Below the pieces are notes generated by a model. The model made no database searches and was not told where the DNA came from. It saw only the letters and a program-made list of their open reading frames with translations. Positions 17,498 through 26,289 of a stretch of DNA of 64,000 bases are shown piece after piece (the stretch's first letter is position 1; each line of letters starts with the position of its first letter). Where the stretch lies: contig NZ_CP126981.1 of the NCBI RefSeq assembly GCF_030252325.1, forward strand, positions 1,922,001 through 1,986,000. Reading direction: 5' to 3'. The stretch comes from Candidatus Mycobacterium wuenschmannii. Lineage in GTDB: Bacteria; Actinomycetota; Actinomycetes; Mycobacteriales; Mycobacteriaceae. The translations under genes were made by a program, and so were the position numbers.

Positions 17498-18849
17498 GTA
17501 GCCGCGACGAAGTGTTCGAGGGTCTCGACGCGCTGCGAACTGCCTGGAAGCGCATGTTGGAGCTGACGTTTGACGCGCTCACCACCCCTGAGCGGCTGAA
17601 CGTGCTGGAAGCACTTGAGCAGATGCGATGCGCACAACCGGCCATCGAGCACGCGCTGATCAATGAGCTTGCCCGGGTCGAGCCCGCGGTGTTGGGCGGC
17701 AAACTCGCGCCGGTGTTGGCGGATCGGTTGCGGATCAGCCGTTCCGAGGCGTCGCGGCGGGTGCACGAAGCCGAGGATCTGGGCGAGCGACGGGCGCTGA
17801 ACGGTGAGCCATTGGCCCCGGTGCTTTCGGCGACCGCCGCCGCACAGCGCAACGGGCAATTGGGTGCCGGGCATGTGGCGGTGATCCGCTCGTTCTGGAA
17901 CCGGATTCCGGAGTTCGTCGACATCGAGACCCGCGCGATCGCCGAGGCCAAGCTGGCTGATCTGAGCCTGGAGCACCGCCCAGATGAGCTATCGAAGCTG
18001 GCCGACAAGCTGATGGACTGCCTCAACCCCGACGGCGACTTCTCCGACGTCGATCGCGCGAAGCGGCGTGGGGTGTCCATCGGCCGCCAGGACACCGACG
18101 GCATGCGCAAGGTGACCGGCTACCTGACACCGGAGGCGCGGGCGACGTGGGACGCGGTCTTCGCCAAGTTGGCCGCCCCCGGCATGTGTAACTCCGACGA
18201 CCTCGAACCCTGCGTCAGCGGAACACCGTCGGAAGCCCAAATTCAGGGCGACACCCGCAGCCTGGCGCAGCGCACCCACGACGCCCTCGTCGCCGCCGGC
18301 CGCGCGCTGCTGGCCTCCGGCGATGTGGGTCAACACAACGGCCTGCCCGCCTCGATCATCGTCACCACGACACTGCAAGAACTCGAAGCCGGCGCCGGCC
18401 GCGGCCTCACCGCAGGCGGCACCCTGCTGCCAATGTCCGACATCATCCGCCTCGCATCGCACGCCCACCACTACCTGGCGATCTTCGACCACGGCAAAGC
18501 GTTGGCGCTGTATCACACCAAACGTCTCGCCTCGGCTGCGCAGCGAATCATGTTGCACGCCAGGGACCGTGGCTGCACCTTCCCCAACTGCGACGTATCG
18601 GGCTACCACTGCGAGGTCCACCACGACGACCCCTACAGAAACAACCCCGTCACCGACATCAACACACTCACCCTCACCTGCCACCCCAACCACGCCATGA
18701 CCGAACAAGGCTGGACCACCCGCAAAAACACGCGCTACCAAACCCAATGGATCCCACCCGCACACCTCGACCGCGGCCAACCACGCATCAACACCTACCA
18801 CCACCCCGAAAAACTGCTCCGCGACGGCGAAGACGACGAGGGGCTCTAG
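17488..18849 (+). CDS. 13E12-type DUF222 / HNH endonuclease domain protein
   Basis: A 453-residue protein of the repetitive mycobacterial 13E12 family. The DUF222 region spans about residues 30-330. A C-terminal HNH-type nuclease motif follows: [17 protein letters not shown] and [18 protein letters not shown], with paired Cys and His residues that bind zinc and metal. The start is ATG 17488 ([17 protein letters not shown]), within an SOS box. These genes can be mobile or repeated and can host prophage attachment in some mycobacteria. No second copy or terminal repeat is visible here. The role is unproven; DNA-damage induction is likely. Its stop overlaps the convergent P450 stop. Confidence 0.9.
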   Translation: MRSSSRDEVFEGLDALRTAWKRMLELTFDALTTPERLNVLEALEQMRCAQPAIEHALINELARVEPAVLGGKLAPVLADRLRISRSEASRRVHEAEDLGERRALNGEPLAPVLSATAAAQRNGQLGAGHVAVIRSFWNRIPEFVDIETRAIAEAKLADLSLEHRPDELSKLADKLMDCLNPDGDFSDVDRAKRRGVSIGRQDTDGMRKVTGYLTPEARATWDAVFAKLAAPGMCNSDDLEPCVSGTPSEAQIQGDTRSLAQRTHDALVAAGRALLASGDVGQHNGLPASIIVTTTLQELEAGAGRGLTAGGTLLPMSDIIRLASHAHHYLAIFDHGKALALYHTKRLASAAQRIMLHARDRGCTFPNCDVSGYHCEVHHDDPYRNNPVTDINTLTLTCHPNHAMTEQGWTTRKNTRYQTQWIPPAHLDRGQPRINTYHHPEKLLRDGEDDEGL

Positions 18850-20081
18850 CGCAGCGAATACCGGACCGGCAGATGCTTGAGCCCACCGACAAAGGTTGTT
18901 GCGACGTGTGCCGGATCGCCAGTCAGCTCAATCGAATTCAACCGCGGCACCAACTCGGAGAAGAAGCTGCTGACTTCCATCCGGGCCAGCGCCGCGCCGA
19001 GGCAGAAGTGCACGCCGTAGCCGAAGGCCAGGTGCTTGTTGGGGTCGCGGCCGACGTCGAAGCGGAACGGATCGGTGAAGACCTCTTCGTCGCGGTTGCC
19101 TGACACATAGGACAGCAGCAACGACTCCCCCGCCGCGATCGGGACGCCGCGCACGGTCGTGTCCTCGGCGGCGGTCCGCATGAACTCCTTGACGGGAGTG
19201 GTCCACCGGATCATCTCCTCGGTGGCCAGCGGCATCAGGTCGAGATCCTCACGCAGCCGGCGTAATTGGTCGGGGTTGTCGACGAGCGCGTGCAGCCCCC
19301 CGGAGATGGTCGCGCTCGTCGTGTCATGCCCGGCCGTCGCGACAATCAGGTAGTACGACACCGTCTCGATATCCGACAGCGGCTCGCCATCGATGCGGGC
19401 ATTGGCGATGGCAGACGCCAGATCCTCGGTCGGGTGCTCGCGCCGCGACGTGGTGACGCCGTTGAAGTAGCCGAACATGTCCAGCAGCGCCGGCAGCTGA
19501 TCCTCGTTGCTGCTGCCACGCTTGAATTCGTTGTCGTCGCTGCCGAATAACTCCTGAGTGAGCTTGAGCATCCGCGTGAAGTCGGACTCGGGTATGCCGA
19601 GCAGCGACATGATCACGAACAGCGGGTAATTCACCGCGACCTCTTGCACGAAGTCGCATTCCGGCCCGACGGCCAGCATCTTGTCGACATAGGTCTTGGC
19701 CAGCTCGTCGACACGAAGCTTCAACGCCCGCATCGCCTTTGGGCGAAACCAATCCGCACCGATCGCCCGTACGACCCGGTGCTGCGGATCGTCGAGGTGG
19801 ATCAGTGTCTTCACCCCGGCGGCGGCCTGCAATTCGTCGCCCTCGGTCGTCGTCAGCACCGGGCGGGGCCAATTGGTGAACAACATGTTGTTGCGCTCGA
19901 TATTCATGATGTCGGCGTGTTTGGTGATCGCCCAGAACGGCCGGTAATTCGGCACATCAACCAGCGACACCGGAGCGTTGGCCCGCAGATGCGTCAGCGC
20001 CGCATGCAACGACGCCTCGTGGGTGTAGGCCTGCGGGTCGGCGAACACCTTGGCAGCTTCGTCCATCGTCGGCGTGCTCAT
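18846..20081 (-). CDS. Cytochrome P450
   Basis: A 411-residue P450 starting [16 protein letters not shown]. The conserved segments are intact: I-helix [15 protein letters not shown]-helix E-E-M-I-R, and heme loop [17 protein letters not shown] with the Cys ligand. The general layout resembles mycobacterial P450s that oxidise sterol-like substrates, but no CYP family is assigned. It follows the LLM oxidoreductase gene by 11 bases and is likely cotranscribed with it from the promoter containing dyad site C. The gene ends in an overlapping CTAG with the HNH gene. Confidence 0.95.
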   Translation of the reverse strand: MSTPTMDEAAKVFADPQAYTHEASLHAALTHLRANAPVSLVDVPNYRPFWAITKHADIMNIERNNMLFTNWPRPVLTTTEGDELQAAAGVKTLIHLDDPQHRVVRAIGADWFRPKAMRALKLRVDELAKTYVDKMLAVGPECDFVQEVAVNYPLFVIMSLLGIPESDFTRMLKLTQELFGSDDNEFKRGSSNEDQLPALLDMFGYFNGVTTSRREHPTEDLASAIANARIDGEPLSDIETVSYYLIVATAGHDTTSATISGGLHALVDNPDQLRRLREDLDLMPLATEEMIRWTTPVKEFMRTAAEDTTVRGVPIAAGESLLLSYVSGNRDEEVFTDPFRFDVGRDPNKHLAFGYGVHFCLGAALARMEVSSFFSELVPRLNSIELTGDPAHVATTFVGGLKHLPVRYSLR

Positions 20082-20092
20082 CGGCAACTCCT

Positions 20093-21112
20093 CTACTGGC
20101 GCAACTCGTTCAGCACCGCGGCGACCGTGTCGGCGGGCAGGGTGCGGGGAAACGACGGCATCACCCGATCGATGACACCGTCGCAGCGTTGCTTGATGGC
20201 AACGGCCAGCTTGTCGACCGTCGCCACTACGGCAAACGCCCGCAATATGTCGTCGTCGACCAGCGTCGCCATCGCGTCCCACTCGCCCTGCAGCGACAGC
20301 CGGTGCAACTCGTCGGCCACCTCACCCCAGCCATGCAGCGCAAGGACTTTGCGGTACGCGGGCGTCGACCCGTAGAAGGCGATCTGCTTGCGGACACCGA
20401 CTGCGGCGGCGTCCAATTCGGATTCCTGCAAGCCGGTCACCACGAACACCGGGCACGCGACCTGAAACGCGCTGCGATTCCGGCCGGAGCGCTGCAACCC
20501 GCTCTCGACTGCGGGCAACGTGACCTCGTGCAGGTACTGCCGCGTTGTAAAGGCGTGGGCCAGCAGGCCGTCGGCGACCTCGCCGCACATCTCGGTCATC
20601 GCCTCGCCGACGGCGGCGATGAAAATCGGTGGCGCCACCCACGACACCTGCGGCTCAGGGGTGAACATCGGCGTCATCAGCTTGTGGGTATAGAACTCAC
20701 CCTCGAACCGCAGCTTGGTTCCGTCGTTCCACGCGGACCAGATCGCCTGCAGCGCAAGCACATACTCGCGCATCCGGGCGACCGGGCGGCTCCACGGCAT
20801 GCTGAACCGCTTCTCGATGTGCGGCTTGATCTGCGTTCCGAGTCCCATAATGAAACGGCCCTGCGAATACGTCTGCAAGTCCCAGCCGATATTGGCGACG
20901 GTCATCGGGCTGCGCGCGAAAGCCACCGCGATGCTGGTCCCGATCTCCAGCCGCGACGTGTGTTCGGCGGCCAGCAGCAATGGCAAGAACGGATCGTGGT
21001 TGATCTCCCCGGTCCAGCAGGCGTCGTAGCCCTGCGTCTCGAGTTCGCCGACCAGCTCCGGCACCCGCGCCAGGTCGGTGAAGATGCCGCCGTCGACTTT
21101 GAGGGGCGTCAT
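20093..21112 (-). CDS. LLM-class flavin/F420-dependent oxidoreductase
   Basis: A 339-residue luciferase-like TIM-barrel protein. Typical segments are LVGELETQGYDACWTGEINHDPFLPLLLAAEHT, the strand with IGTSIAVAFARSPM, GRFIMGLGTQ and a barrel segment PPIFIAAVG. It resembles the actinobacterial F420-dependent subgroup annotated as TIGR03617; this assignment is from pattern recognition only. Such enzymes oxidise or reduce alcohols, ketones or CoA-linked substrates with F420. A 19-bp dyad (site C) ends 12 bases before the start codon, so this gene and the P450 after it are probably under that control. Confidence 0.88.
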   Translation of the reverse strand: MTPLKVDGGIFTDLARVPELVGELETQGYDACWTGEINHDPFLPLLLAAEHTSRLEIGTSIAVAFARSPMTVANIGWDLQTYSQGRFIMGLGTQIKPHIEKRFSMPWSRPVARMREYVLALQAIWSAWNDGTKLRFEGEFYTHKLMTPMFTPEPQVSWVAPPIFIAAVGEAMTEMCGEVADGLLAHAFTTRQYLHEVTLPAVESGLQRSGRNRSAFQVACPVFVVTGLQESELDAAAVGVRKQIAFYGSTPAYRKVLALHGWGEVADELHRLSLQGEWDAMATLVDDDILRAFAVVATVDKLAVAIKQRCDGVIDRVMPSFPRTLPADTVAAVLNELRQ

Positions 21113-21123
21113 ACTCGTGAAGC

Positions 21124-21142
21124 TACAGTAAGCAATTCGGTA
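21124..21142. promoter_or_regulatory. 19-bp dyad, site C
   Basis: TACAGTAAGCAATTCGGTA matches 12 of 14 fixed consensus positions and sits 12 bases upstream of the LLM oxidoreductase start. It shares the extended core GCTACAGTAAGCA with site D, 541 bases away. Confidence 0.6.
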
Positions 21143-21173
21143 AGGTCAATGACGCTGCGGCACAGCAGCTTCG

Positions 21174-21629
21174 TCACTTCGGCAGCCCGAGTCGAGCGTT
21201 GTCCCACGTCAGGATCCGGCCTTCGGGCACGAAACGCAGAAACGCCTGCTGGGCGTAGAACGCCTGCGCCTTCGCGGGCAGCGCACCGGCGGCCGGGCGG
21301 AACGCGGCGTACTTGGCGTTTACGGCCTCCTCGATGCGCGCCTTGGCGTTCGCGTCGTCGACCACCTCGATGCGCCCGGTCAGATGCACGCCTTGAAGGT
21401 CGACGTACTTCTCCCCCGATTCGACCAGGAACGAGGCCCGGGGGTCGCGGCGAATTCGAGCGACCTTCTTCGTGGTCGACGGCGTCGTCAGCACGACGGT
21501 GCGGTCTTCGACGGCGAACCACACCGGCAGCGCGATCGGCATGCCGTCACGGCGCAGCGTCGTCAGCGTTCCGGTGTGCGCCGCGTCCACGGCCTCCCAC
21601 GCCTCGTCTTCCGTCAACCGGATGCCCAT
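21174..21629 (-). CDS. PPOX-fold (pyridoxamine-phosphate-oxidase-like) FMN/F420-binding protein
   Basis: A 151-residue split-barrel protein: TGTLTTLRRDGMPIALPVWFAVEDRTVVLTT is the FMN/F420-binding beta core. KVARIRRDPRASFLVESGEKYVDLQGVHLTGRIEVV follows. The pattern T..R.DG.P...PVWF is typical of the F420-dependent PPOX family. A role as reductase or deazaflavin-binding protein fits the adjacent LLM enzymes. It starts at ATG 21629, 36 bases from dyad site D, which it shares divergently with the carboxyltransferase gene. Confidence 0.82.
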   Translation of the reverse strand: MGIRLTEDEAWEAVDAAHTGTLTTLRRDGMPIALPVWFAVEDRTVVLTTPSTTKKVARIRRDPRASFLVESGEKYVDLQGVHLTGRIEVVDDANAKARIEEAVNAKYAAFRPAAGALPAKAQAFYAQQAFLRFVPEGRILTWDNARLGLPK

Positions 21630-21664
21630 CGCACCGCCTCTCGCCGTCCACCTCTCGCAGACGC

Positions 21665-21683
21665 TACAGTAAGCACTTCAGTA
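21665..21683. promoter_or_regulatory. 19-bp dyad, site D
   Basis: TACAGTAAGCACTTCAGTA matches 12 of 14 fixed consensus positions. It lies between the PPOX gene (minus, start 21629) and the carboxyltransferase gene (plus, start 21698, only 15 bases away). Confidence 0.6.
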
Positions 21684-21697
21684 GATAGGACGTGCCG

Positions 21698-23194
21698 ATG
21701 ACGAAACCCCCAGATTGGGAGGAGACGCTCGACGACCTGACTCGTCGACGCGAACGGACGTGGGCGATGGGCGGCCCGGAACGGCTGTCCAAGCACCACG
21801 GCAAGGGCAAGCTCGACGCCCGCGGGCGCATCGAGCACCTCCTCGACCCGGGGTCGTTTCGCGAGATCGGCACACTGGTCGGTGGCGACGTTGCCGCCGA
21901 CGGCATCATCGTCGGTTCCGGCCTGATCAACGGCGCACCGGTGATGCTCGGCGCCGAGGACTTCACCACGCTCGCCGGCAGCATCGGCCCCGGCGGAAAC
22001 TCCAAACGCTATCGCATTGCGGAGTTGGCGCTGCGCGACAAGATCCCGCTGGTTATGCTGCTCGAGGGTGCCGGCTTTCGGCCCGGCGGAGGGCATTACG
22101 GCCGCTCCCCGACCGATCTTCTCGCGCAGGCGCAGTGTTCGGGGAAGGTGCCGACCGTCGGCGCCGTGTTGGGCCCTTCGGCCGGCCACGGTGCGTTGGT
22201 GGCCCCGGTCTGCGACTTCCGCATCATGAGTGAACAGGGCGCGATTTTCACAGCCGGCCCGCCCGTCGTGAAAGAGTCCACCGGAGAAGACATCTCGAAG
22301 GAAGACCTCGGCGGACCCAGTGTCGCCCTGCCCAGCGGCGTGATCCACAACGTCGCCGACGACGACGAAGCGGTCCTCGACGACATCCGTCGGTACCTGT
22401 CCTACTTCCCTTCCAGCGCATGGTCGTATCCGCCGTCGCACACGGACGCCGAAGTTGCGAAGCCGCGCCCACTGCCGGAGCTCACCGACATCGTGTCGCG
22501 GGACAACCGCCGGGTCTACGACATGCGGGCCGTCCTCGACGTGGTCTTCGACAGCACAGACTGGTTCGAGGTGCAGCCGCGGTTCGGCAAGGCCATCATC
22601 TGCGCGCTGGCCCATCTGGGCGGTCATCCGGTCGCGGTGGTGGCGAATCAGCCAAAAGTGTTGGCGGGCTCCATCGATGCCGACGCCGCGGACAAGGCGG
22701 CGCATTTCATCATGGTTGCCGACTCGTTCCATCTGCCGATCGTGTTCCTCGCCGACAACCCCGGGATGCTGCCGGGCAGCCGTTCGGAGCGCAGCGGTGT
22801 GTTGCGGGCGGGGGCGCGGATGTTCGCCGCGCAGACGGCAGCAACGACCATCAAGCTCCATGTCACGCTGCGCAAGGCCTACGGGTTCGGGTCAATGGTC
22901 ATGTCGCTGTTGAGTTTTGACAGCCAAGGCGCGACCTTCGCCTACCCCGGCGCGACGATGGGCGCGATGAGCGCGGCGGCACTGAGCAAGGCGTCGCACG
23001 CCGGCGAGGACCTCACGGCCAAACTGCGCGACGCGGAGTTGCAGGCGTCGTTCCGGTCCGCGGAGTCGATGGGGTTCGACGAGCTGATCGACCCGCGGGA
23101 GACCCGCGATGCGTTGATGGCTGCGTTGCAGCGCGGATTGTCCAGCCGTCAGGCTGCGGCGGAACCGGTCAGCCGCACCGTCATCATGCCGTGA
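21698..23194 (+). CDS. Acyl-CoA carboxylase carboxyltransferase (beta) subunit-like protein
   Basis: A 498-residue protein with both crotonase-fold halves of a biotin-dependent carboxyltransferase. The N half contains RRERTWAMGGPERLSKHHGKGKLDARGRIEHLLDPGSF-type features (split here: KLDARGRIEHLLDPGSF) and GPGGNSKRYRIAEL. The C half has ALAHLGGHPVAVVANQP, DNPGMLPGS and AYGFGSMVM. ATG 21698 is preferred over GTG 21692 because GATAGGA then has normal spacing. No biotin carboxylase or carrier gene is nearby, so it must share an alpha subunit or act on a CoA thioester in reverse. It is possibly a pathway-specific acyl-CoA carboxylase or decarboxylase component. Confidence 0.88.
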   Translation: MTKPPDWEETLDDLTRRRERTWAMGGPERLSKHHGKGKLDARGRIEHLLDPGSFREIGTLVGGDVAADGIIVGSGLINGAPVMLGAEDFTTLAGSIGPGGNSKRYRIAELALRDKIPLVMLLEGAGFRPGGGHYGRSPTDLLAQAQCSGKVPTVGAVLGPSAGHGALVAPVCDFRIMSEQGAIFTAGPPVVKESTGEDISKEDLGGPSVALPSGVIHNVADDDEAVLDDIRRYLSYFPSSAWSYPPSHTDAEVAKPRPLPELTDIVSRDNRRVYDMRAVLDVVFDSTDWFEVQPRFGKAIICALAHLGGHPVAVVANQPKVLAGSIDADAADKAAHFIMVADSFHLPIVFLADNPGMLPGSRSERSGVLRAGARMFAAQTAATTIKLHVTLRKAYGFGSMVMSLLSFDSQGATFAYPGATMGAMSAAALSKASHAGEDLTAKLRDAELQASFRSAESMGFDELIDPRETRDALMAALQRGLSSRQAAAEPVSRTVIMP

Positions 23195-23201
23195 GAAGGC
23201 C

Positions 23202-24038
23202 TCAGTAGATATAGTTTTCGGCGCTGGCCCGCACGGTGATGTCGCTGATGTTGATGCCCCACGGTTGGTCGATGACGTGGATGACGGCGTCGGTCAGATC
23301 GTCGGGGTTGATCAGCCAGTAGCCGATTGAGTCGACGTCGAGCTGCTCCGGCTGCAGCTCACCGCTCTGCGTCTTGATCGCGTTCTCGAAGAACAGCGGC
23401 GCCTTGTGTCCGAGGATGCCGGTGACCGCCGCCTGGTTGACCACCCCGCCGGCCAGGTGCGTCCCCAGGACGCCGGTCGGCTTGAGGTTGGTCACCTTGA
23501 TCTGGCCCTGGGCCTCGATCCGCAACGACTCCGACAGTGCGTCGACGGCGGCCTTGGTCGCGCTGTAGACGCCGGAGCCCTCGGTGCCGGCGTTGCCATA
23601 GATCGACGAGATGTTGACCACCTGGCCGCGCCCCTGCGCGATCATCGTGTCATAGACGGCCGCGATTCCGTTGACGACGCCCTTGATGTTGATGTCGATT
23701 GCCTTGTGCCACTTCGCCCATGCGGCTTCATGGTCGGAGAAGTAGGCCAGCGGCATCACGCCGGCGTTGTTCACGATCACGTCGATGCGGCCGTAGGTGT
23801 CGACGGCGTGCTGGGCGGCGGCCCGCATCTGAGCCATGTCGGCGACGTCGGCCAGCTGGCTGGTGCCGTCGTGGCCGGCAGCCTGGATCCCCTCGAAGAC
23901 CTCGTTCAAGGCGTCGGCGCTGACGTCGACGCCGACCACCTTCGCGCCGCCCGCGGCGCACTTCTCCGAGATGAGCTTGCCGAAGCCGCTGGCGGCACCG
24001 GTGACGATGATGACCTTGTCCTGAAGATACGTCGACAT
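23202..24038 (-). CDS. Short-chain dehydrogenase/reductase
   Basis: A 278-residue classical SDR: cofactor loop VTGAASGFGK (about 12-21), NNAG at about 90-93, catalytic Ser in ISSIYG, and Tyr-Lys in YSATK. The extended C-terminal region (PEQLDVDSIGYWLINPDD) is longer than in minimal SDRs. It follows the LLM oxidoreductase gene by 9 bases in a minus-strand operon. It would oxidise or reduce an alcohol/ketone with NAD(P). Substrate is unknown. Confidence 0.9.
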   Translation of the reverse strand: MSTYLQDKVIIVTGAASGFGKLISEKCAAGGAKVVGVDVSADALNEVFEGIQAAGHDGTSQLADVADMAQMRAAAQHAVDTYGRIDVIVNNAGVMPLAYFSDHEAAWAKWHKAIDINIKGVVNGIAAVYDTMIAQGRGQVVNISSIYGNAGTEGSGVYSATKAAVDALSESLRIEAQGQIKVTNLKPTGVLGTHLAGGVVNQAAVTGILGHKAPLFFENAIKTQSGELQPEQLDVDSIGYWLINPDDLTDAVIHVIDQPWGINISDITVRASAENYIY

Positions 24039-24047
24039 GGGTCATTC

Positions 24048-25088
24048 CTACCTGGTGGCCCGATACTCCTCGACAATCGGCTCCAGTTCGTCGGGTGTCG
24101 CGCCGTGCATGATCACCGCGTCGGCGCCGTACTGGAACTCCTTGCGGATGCGGTCGACGCACTGCTGCGCCGACCCGGTGGCCGACGGTTCCAGCCACTC
24201 GTCGGGAATCAGTCCCGCGATGTGCTCGATCTGCTCGGCGGTGGCCTTGTGGTCGATGCCGCCGGCGATCGACGTCACGACCGAGTCGGCCCGAAACCGG
24301 TTCAGGACAGCAGGATCCCAGTCGTTGGTCCGCACCAGTAGGTCGCCGTAGCCCTGCAGGTAGGTGGCCAGCCGGGCGACGGTCTTCTTCAACCGCAACT
24401 CCTCGGGCAGGTGGTCGCCGACTGTGGCGAAGCATGACCAGACGCGCACCCTGTCGGGATCACGGCCCGCCTTCTCCGCGGCGTCTTTGACGGTTTTCAC
24501 GCAGCGCTGCAACGTGTCCGGGGTGAAATAGGTATGCAGGATGACGTCGTCGAACACCCGGCCGCCCAGCGCCAGAGTATTCGGCCCGAATGCCACCAAT
24601 GCGAGGCGGATGTCCTCCTTGAAGTCGGGGTCGAGGAACAGGATGTTGTACTTCCCCATCGGCCCGTCGTGGTTGAAGATGACCTCGCCGTGCCATAGCC
24701 GGCGCATCACCTGGGCCCAGTCCTCCATCTGCGCGGTGGTCACCGCGGGAATGCCGAAGGCGCCGTAGATAGCGGCGATGCCGCGGCCGACACCGAGGGT
24801 GAAGCGGCCACCCGACAACCGGTGCATAGTGGTGGCCCACGAGCCGGTGATCAGCGGATGCCGGGTGTTGTGATTGGTTGCGGCAGTTGCGATCTGCATC
24901 CGGCTGGTCACCGCGCAGGCGGCGCCGACCAGTGACGACGCCTCCTTGACATTCCAGCGTTCGGAGATGAACGCCGTGCCGAAGCCCAACTCCTCGCCGC
25001 GACGGGCCTCGTCCATCAACGTCGCCGGGCCCTCACCGCCGGCGCCGGCCAGCAGGTAGTAACCGAGTTCGTCCAGTGTCTTGGTCAA
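24048..25088 (-). CDS. LLM-class flavin/F420-dependent oxidoreductase, probable TTG start
   Basis: A 346-residue luciferase-like barrel with DELGYYLLAG, ARRGEELGFGTAFISERWNVKEA, RMQIATAATNHNTRHP and GRFTLGVGRG. It resembles the subgroup annotated as TIGR03857 (pattern recognition only). Two starts are possible: GTG 25094 sits one base after AGGAG, which is too close, while TTG 25088 lies 7 bases after it and is chosen. An upstream extension to 25295 is noise. It probably uses F420 and belongs to the operon with the SDR downstream and the hydrolase upstream. Confidence 0.85.
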   Translation of the reverse strand: MTKTLDELGYYLLAGAGGEGPATLMDEARRGEELGFGTAFISERWNVKEASSLVGAACAVTSRMQIATAATNHNTRHPLITGSWATTMHRLSGGRFTLGVGRGIAAIYGAFGIPAVTTAQMEDWAQVMRRLWHGEVIFNHDGPMGKYNILFLDPDFKEDIRLALVAFGPNTLALGGRVFDDVILHTYFTPDTLQRCVKTVKDAAEKAGRDPDRVRVWSCFATVGDHLPEELRLKKTVARLATYLQGYGDLLVRTNDWDPAVLNRFRADSVVTSIAGGIDHKATAEQIEHIAGLIPDEWLEPSATGSAQQCVDRIRKEFQYGADAVIMHGATPDELEPIVEEYRATR

Positions 25089-25161
25089 CGCCACACTCCT
25101 TGCTTGTAGCCGCAATTCCAGACTTCGGTGATCTCCCCTGCGACGACGCGGGCCGGCGAGC

Positions 25162-26280
25162 TCATGCCGAAGACTCCTCGGCAACTCCTTGCAGGAACCG
25201 TTCGGTAACCCCAAAAACTTTGCGGGAGAACACATGGCCGACATGGCCGCCGTCATACCAATACAACTGACCACCCCAGCGCTCCTGCAACGCATCGGTG
25301 GGATCGCGCATCGCCATCCGATCGTGCCAGGCTCCGACGATCAGCCGGCGGTGCGGTGGTGGCGCCGGGTCGACGGCAAGTGGGTCGATCACCGACGTCA
25401 GCCTCGCGACCACCGGCGAGCTCAGCAGCTCACGAAACTCGCGCCGTGACGCACCCCAGCGCCCGAGGTGTCGCGCGATCATCGCGTTGAGTCCGAGGAT
25501 GGGTGTGTACAGTCCGACCGCGTCGATGTCGCGCTCCAAGTGGGACACCAGCGCCGCGACGGGCGTGCCCATCGAAATACCGCCCACCACAACGGCGCTC
25601 GCCTTCGGCCGCGCCCATTGGACGACCGCCCGAACCTCCGACACCGCCCGCATCATGCCGGCCACATTGCCGAGCGGATCCATGTCGGGGTAGGCGGGCC
25701 AGTCCCGTCGTCGGCAACCATGACCGGGCTGCACCGGCATCGCGACGTTGAAACCCAACTGCCGGTGGATGCGCGCGACCCGGGTGAGTAGCAAGTCCTC
25801 GACGCCGCCCTGGCCCGCGCCGTGCACCCAGATCAGCCAGGGCCTCGGCCCGCCCGCGTGCCGGCACAGATGAACGACGGCCTTGGCAGGTCCGCCCAAC
25901 CGTTCGCTCGCCAGACTGTGCGGCAATCGTGGGTCGTGCTCGAAAGTGAGGCGCTCGTAAGCCAACCCGGCGATGCGCTTGAGTTCGAGCTTGTGTATCC
26001 GGATGGGCTCCGGGTCGGCGTGGGCGCCGTCGACGCCGAGCGCGGACAACTCTTGTGCCGCGGCGACGCACGCTCCCGGTGATCGGACATCCGCAGGGAT
26101 TCCGCCCACCAATGAAAAACCGGACAGCACAAGCTCGTCCAGCATGACCTCACCGAACTGCCGGACGCCGCGTGGGGACGCGGGGTTCCAGCCGGTCGAT
26201 TCGTTGAGCCCGGCTATCGTGCGCGGCACCACCAGGCTGAGCTCACGGGCCGCGGTGAAACCGATCGTCGCCAATGACAT
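25162..26280 (-). CDS. Alpha/beta hydrolase family protein
   Basis: A 372-residue alpha/beta-hydrolase. The first strand and oxyanion turn are PWLIWVHGAGQGG. The nucleophile elbow is VVGGISMGTPVAAL (G-I-S-M-G), and the late His is in YWYDGGHVGHVF. A long N-terminal helical section of about 130 residues precedes the core. ATG 26280 follows TAGGTGA at normal spacing; GTG 26289 is an alternative. The gene lies 9 bases after the monooxygenase stop, so a Baeyer-Villiger ester/lactone product could be its substrate (inference from context). Confidence 0.82.
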   Translation of the reverse strand: MSLATIGFTAARELSLVVPRTIAGLNESTGWNPASPRGVRQFGEVMLDELVLSGFSLVGGIPADVRSPGACVAAAQELSALGVDGAHADPEPIRIHKLELKRIAGLAYERLTFEHDPRLPHSLASERLGGPAKAVVHLCRHAGGPRPWLIWVHGAGQGGVEDLLLTRVARIHRQLGFNVAMPVQPGHGCRRRDWPAYPDMDPLGNVAGMMRAVSEVRAVVQWARPKASAVVVGGISMGTPVAALVSHLERDIDAVGLYTPILGLNAMIARHLGRWGASRREFRELLSSPVVARLTSVIDPLAVDPAPPPHRRLIVGAWHDRMAMRDPTDALQERWGGQLYWYDGGHVGHVFSRKVFGVTERFLQGVAEESSA

Positions 26281-26289
26281 GCAGGTCAC

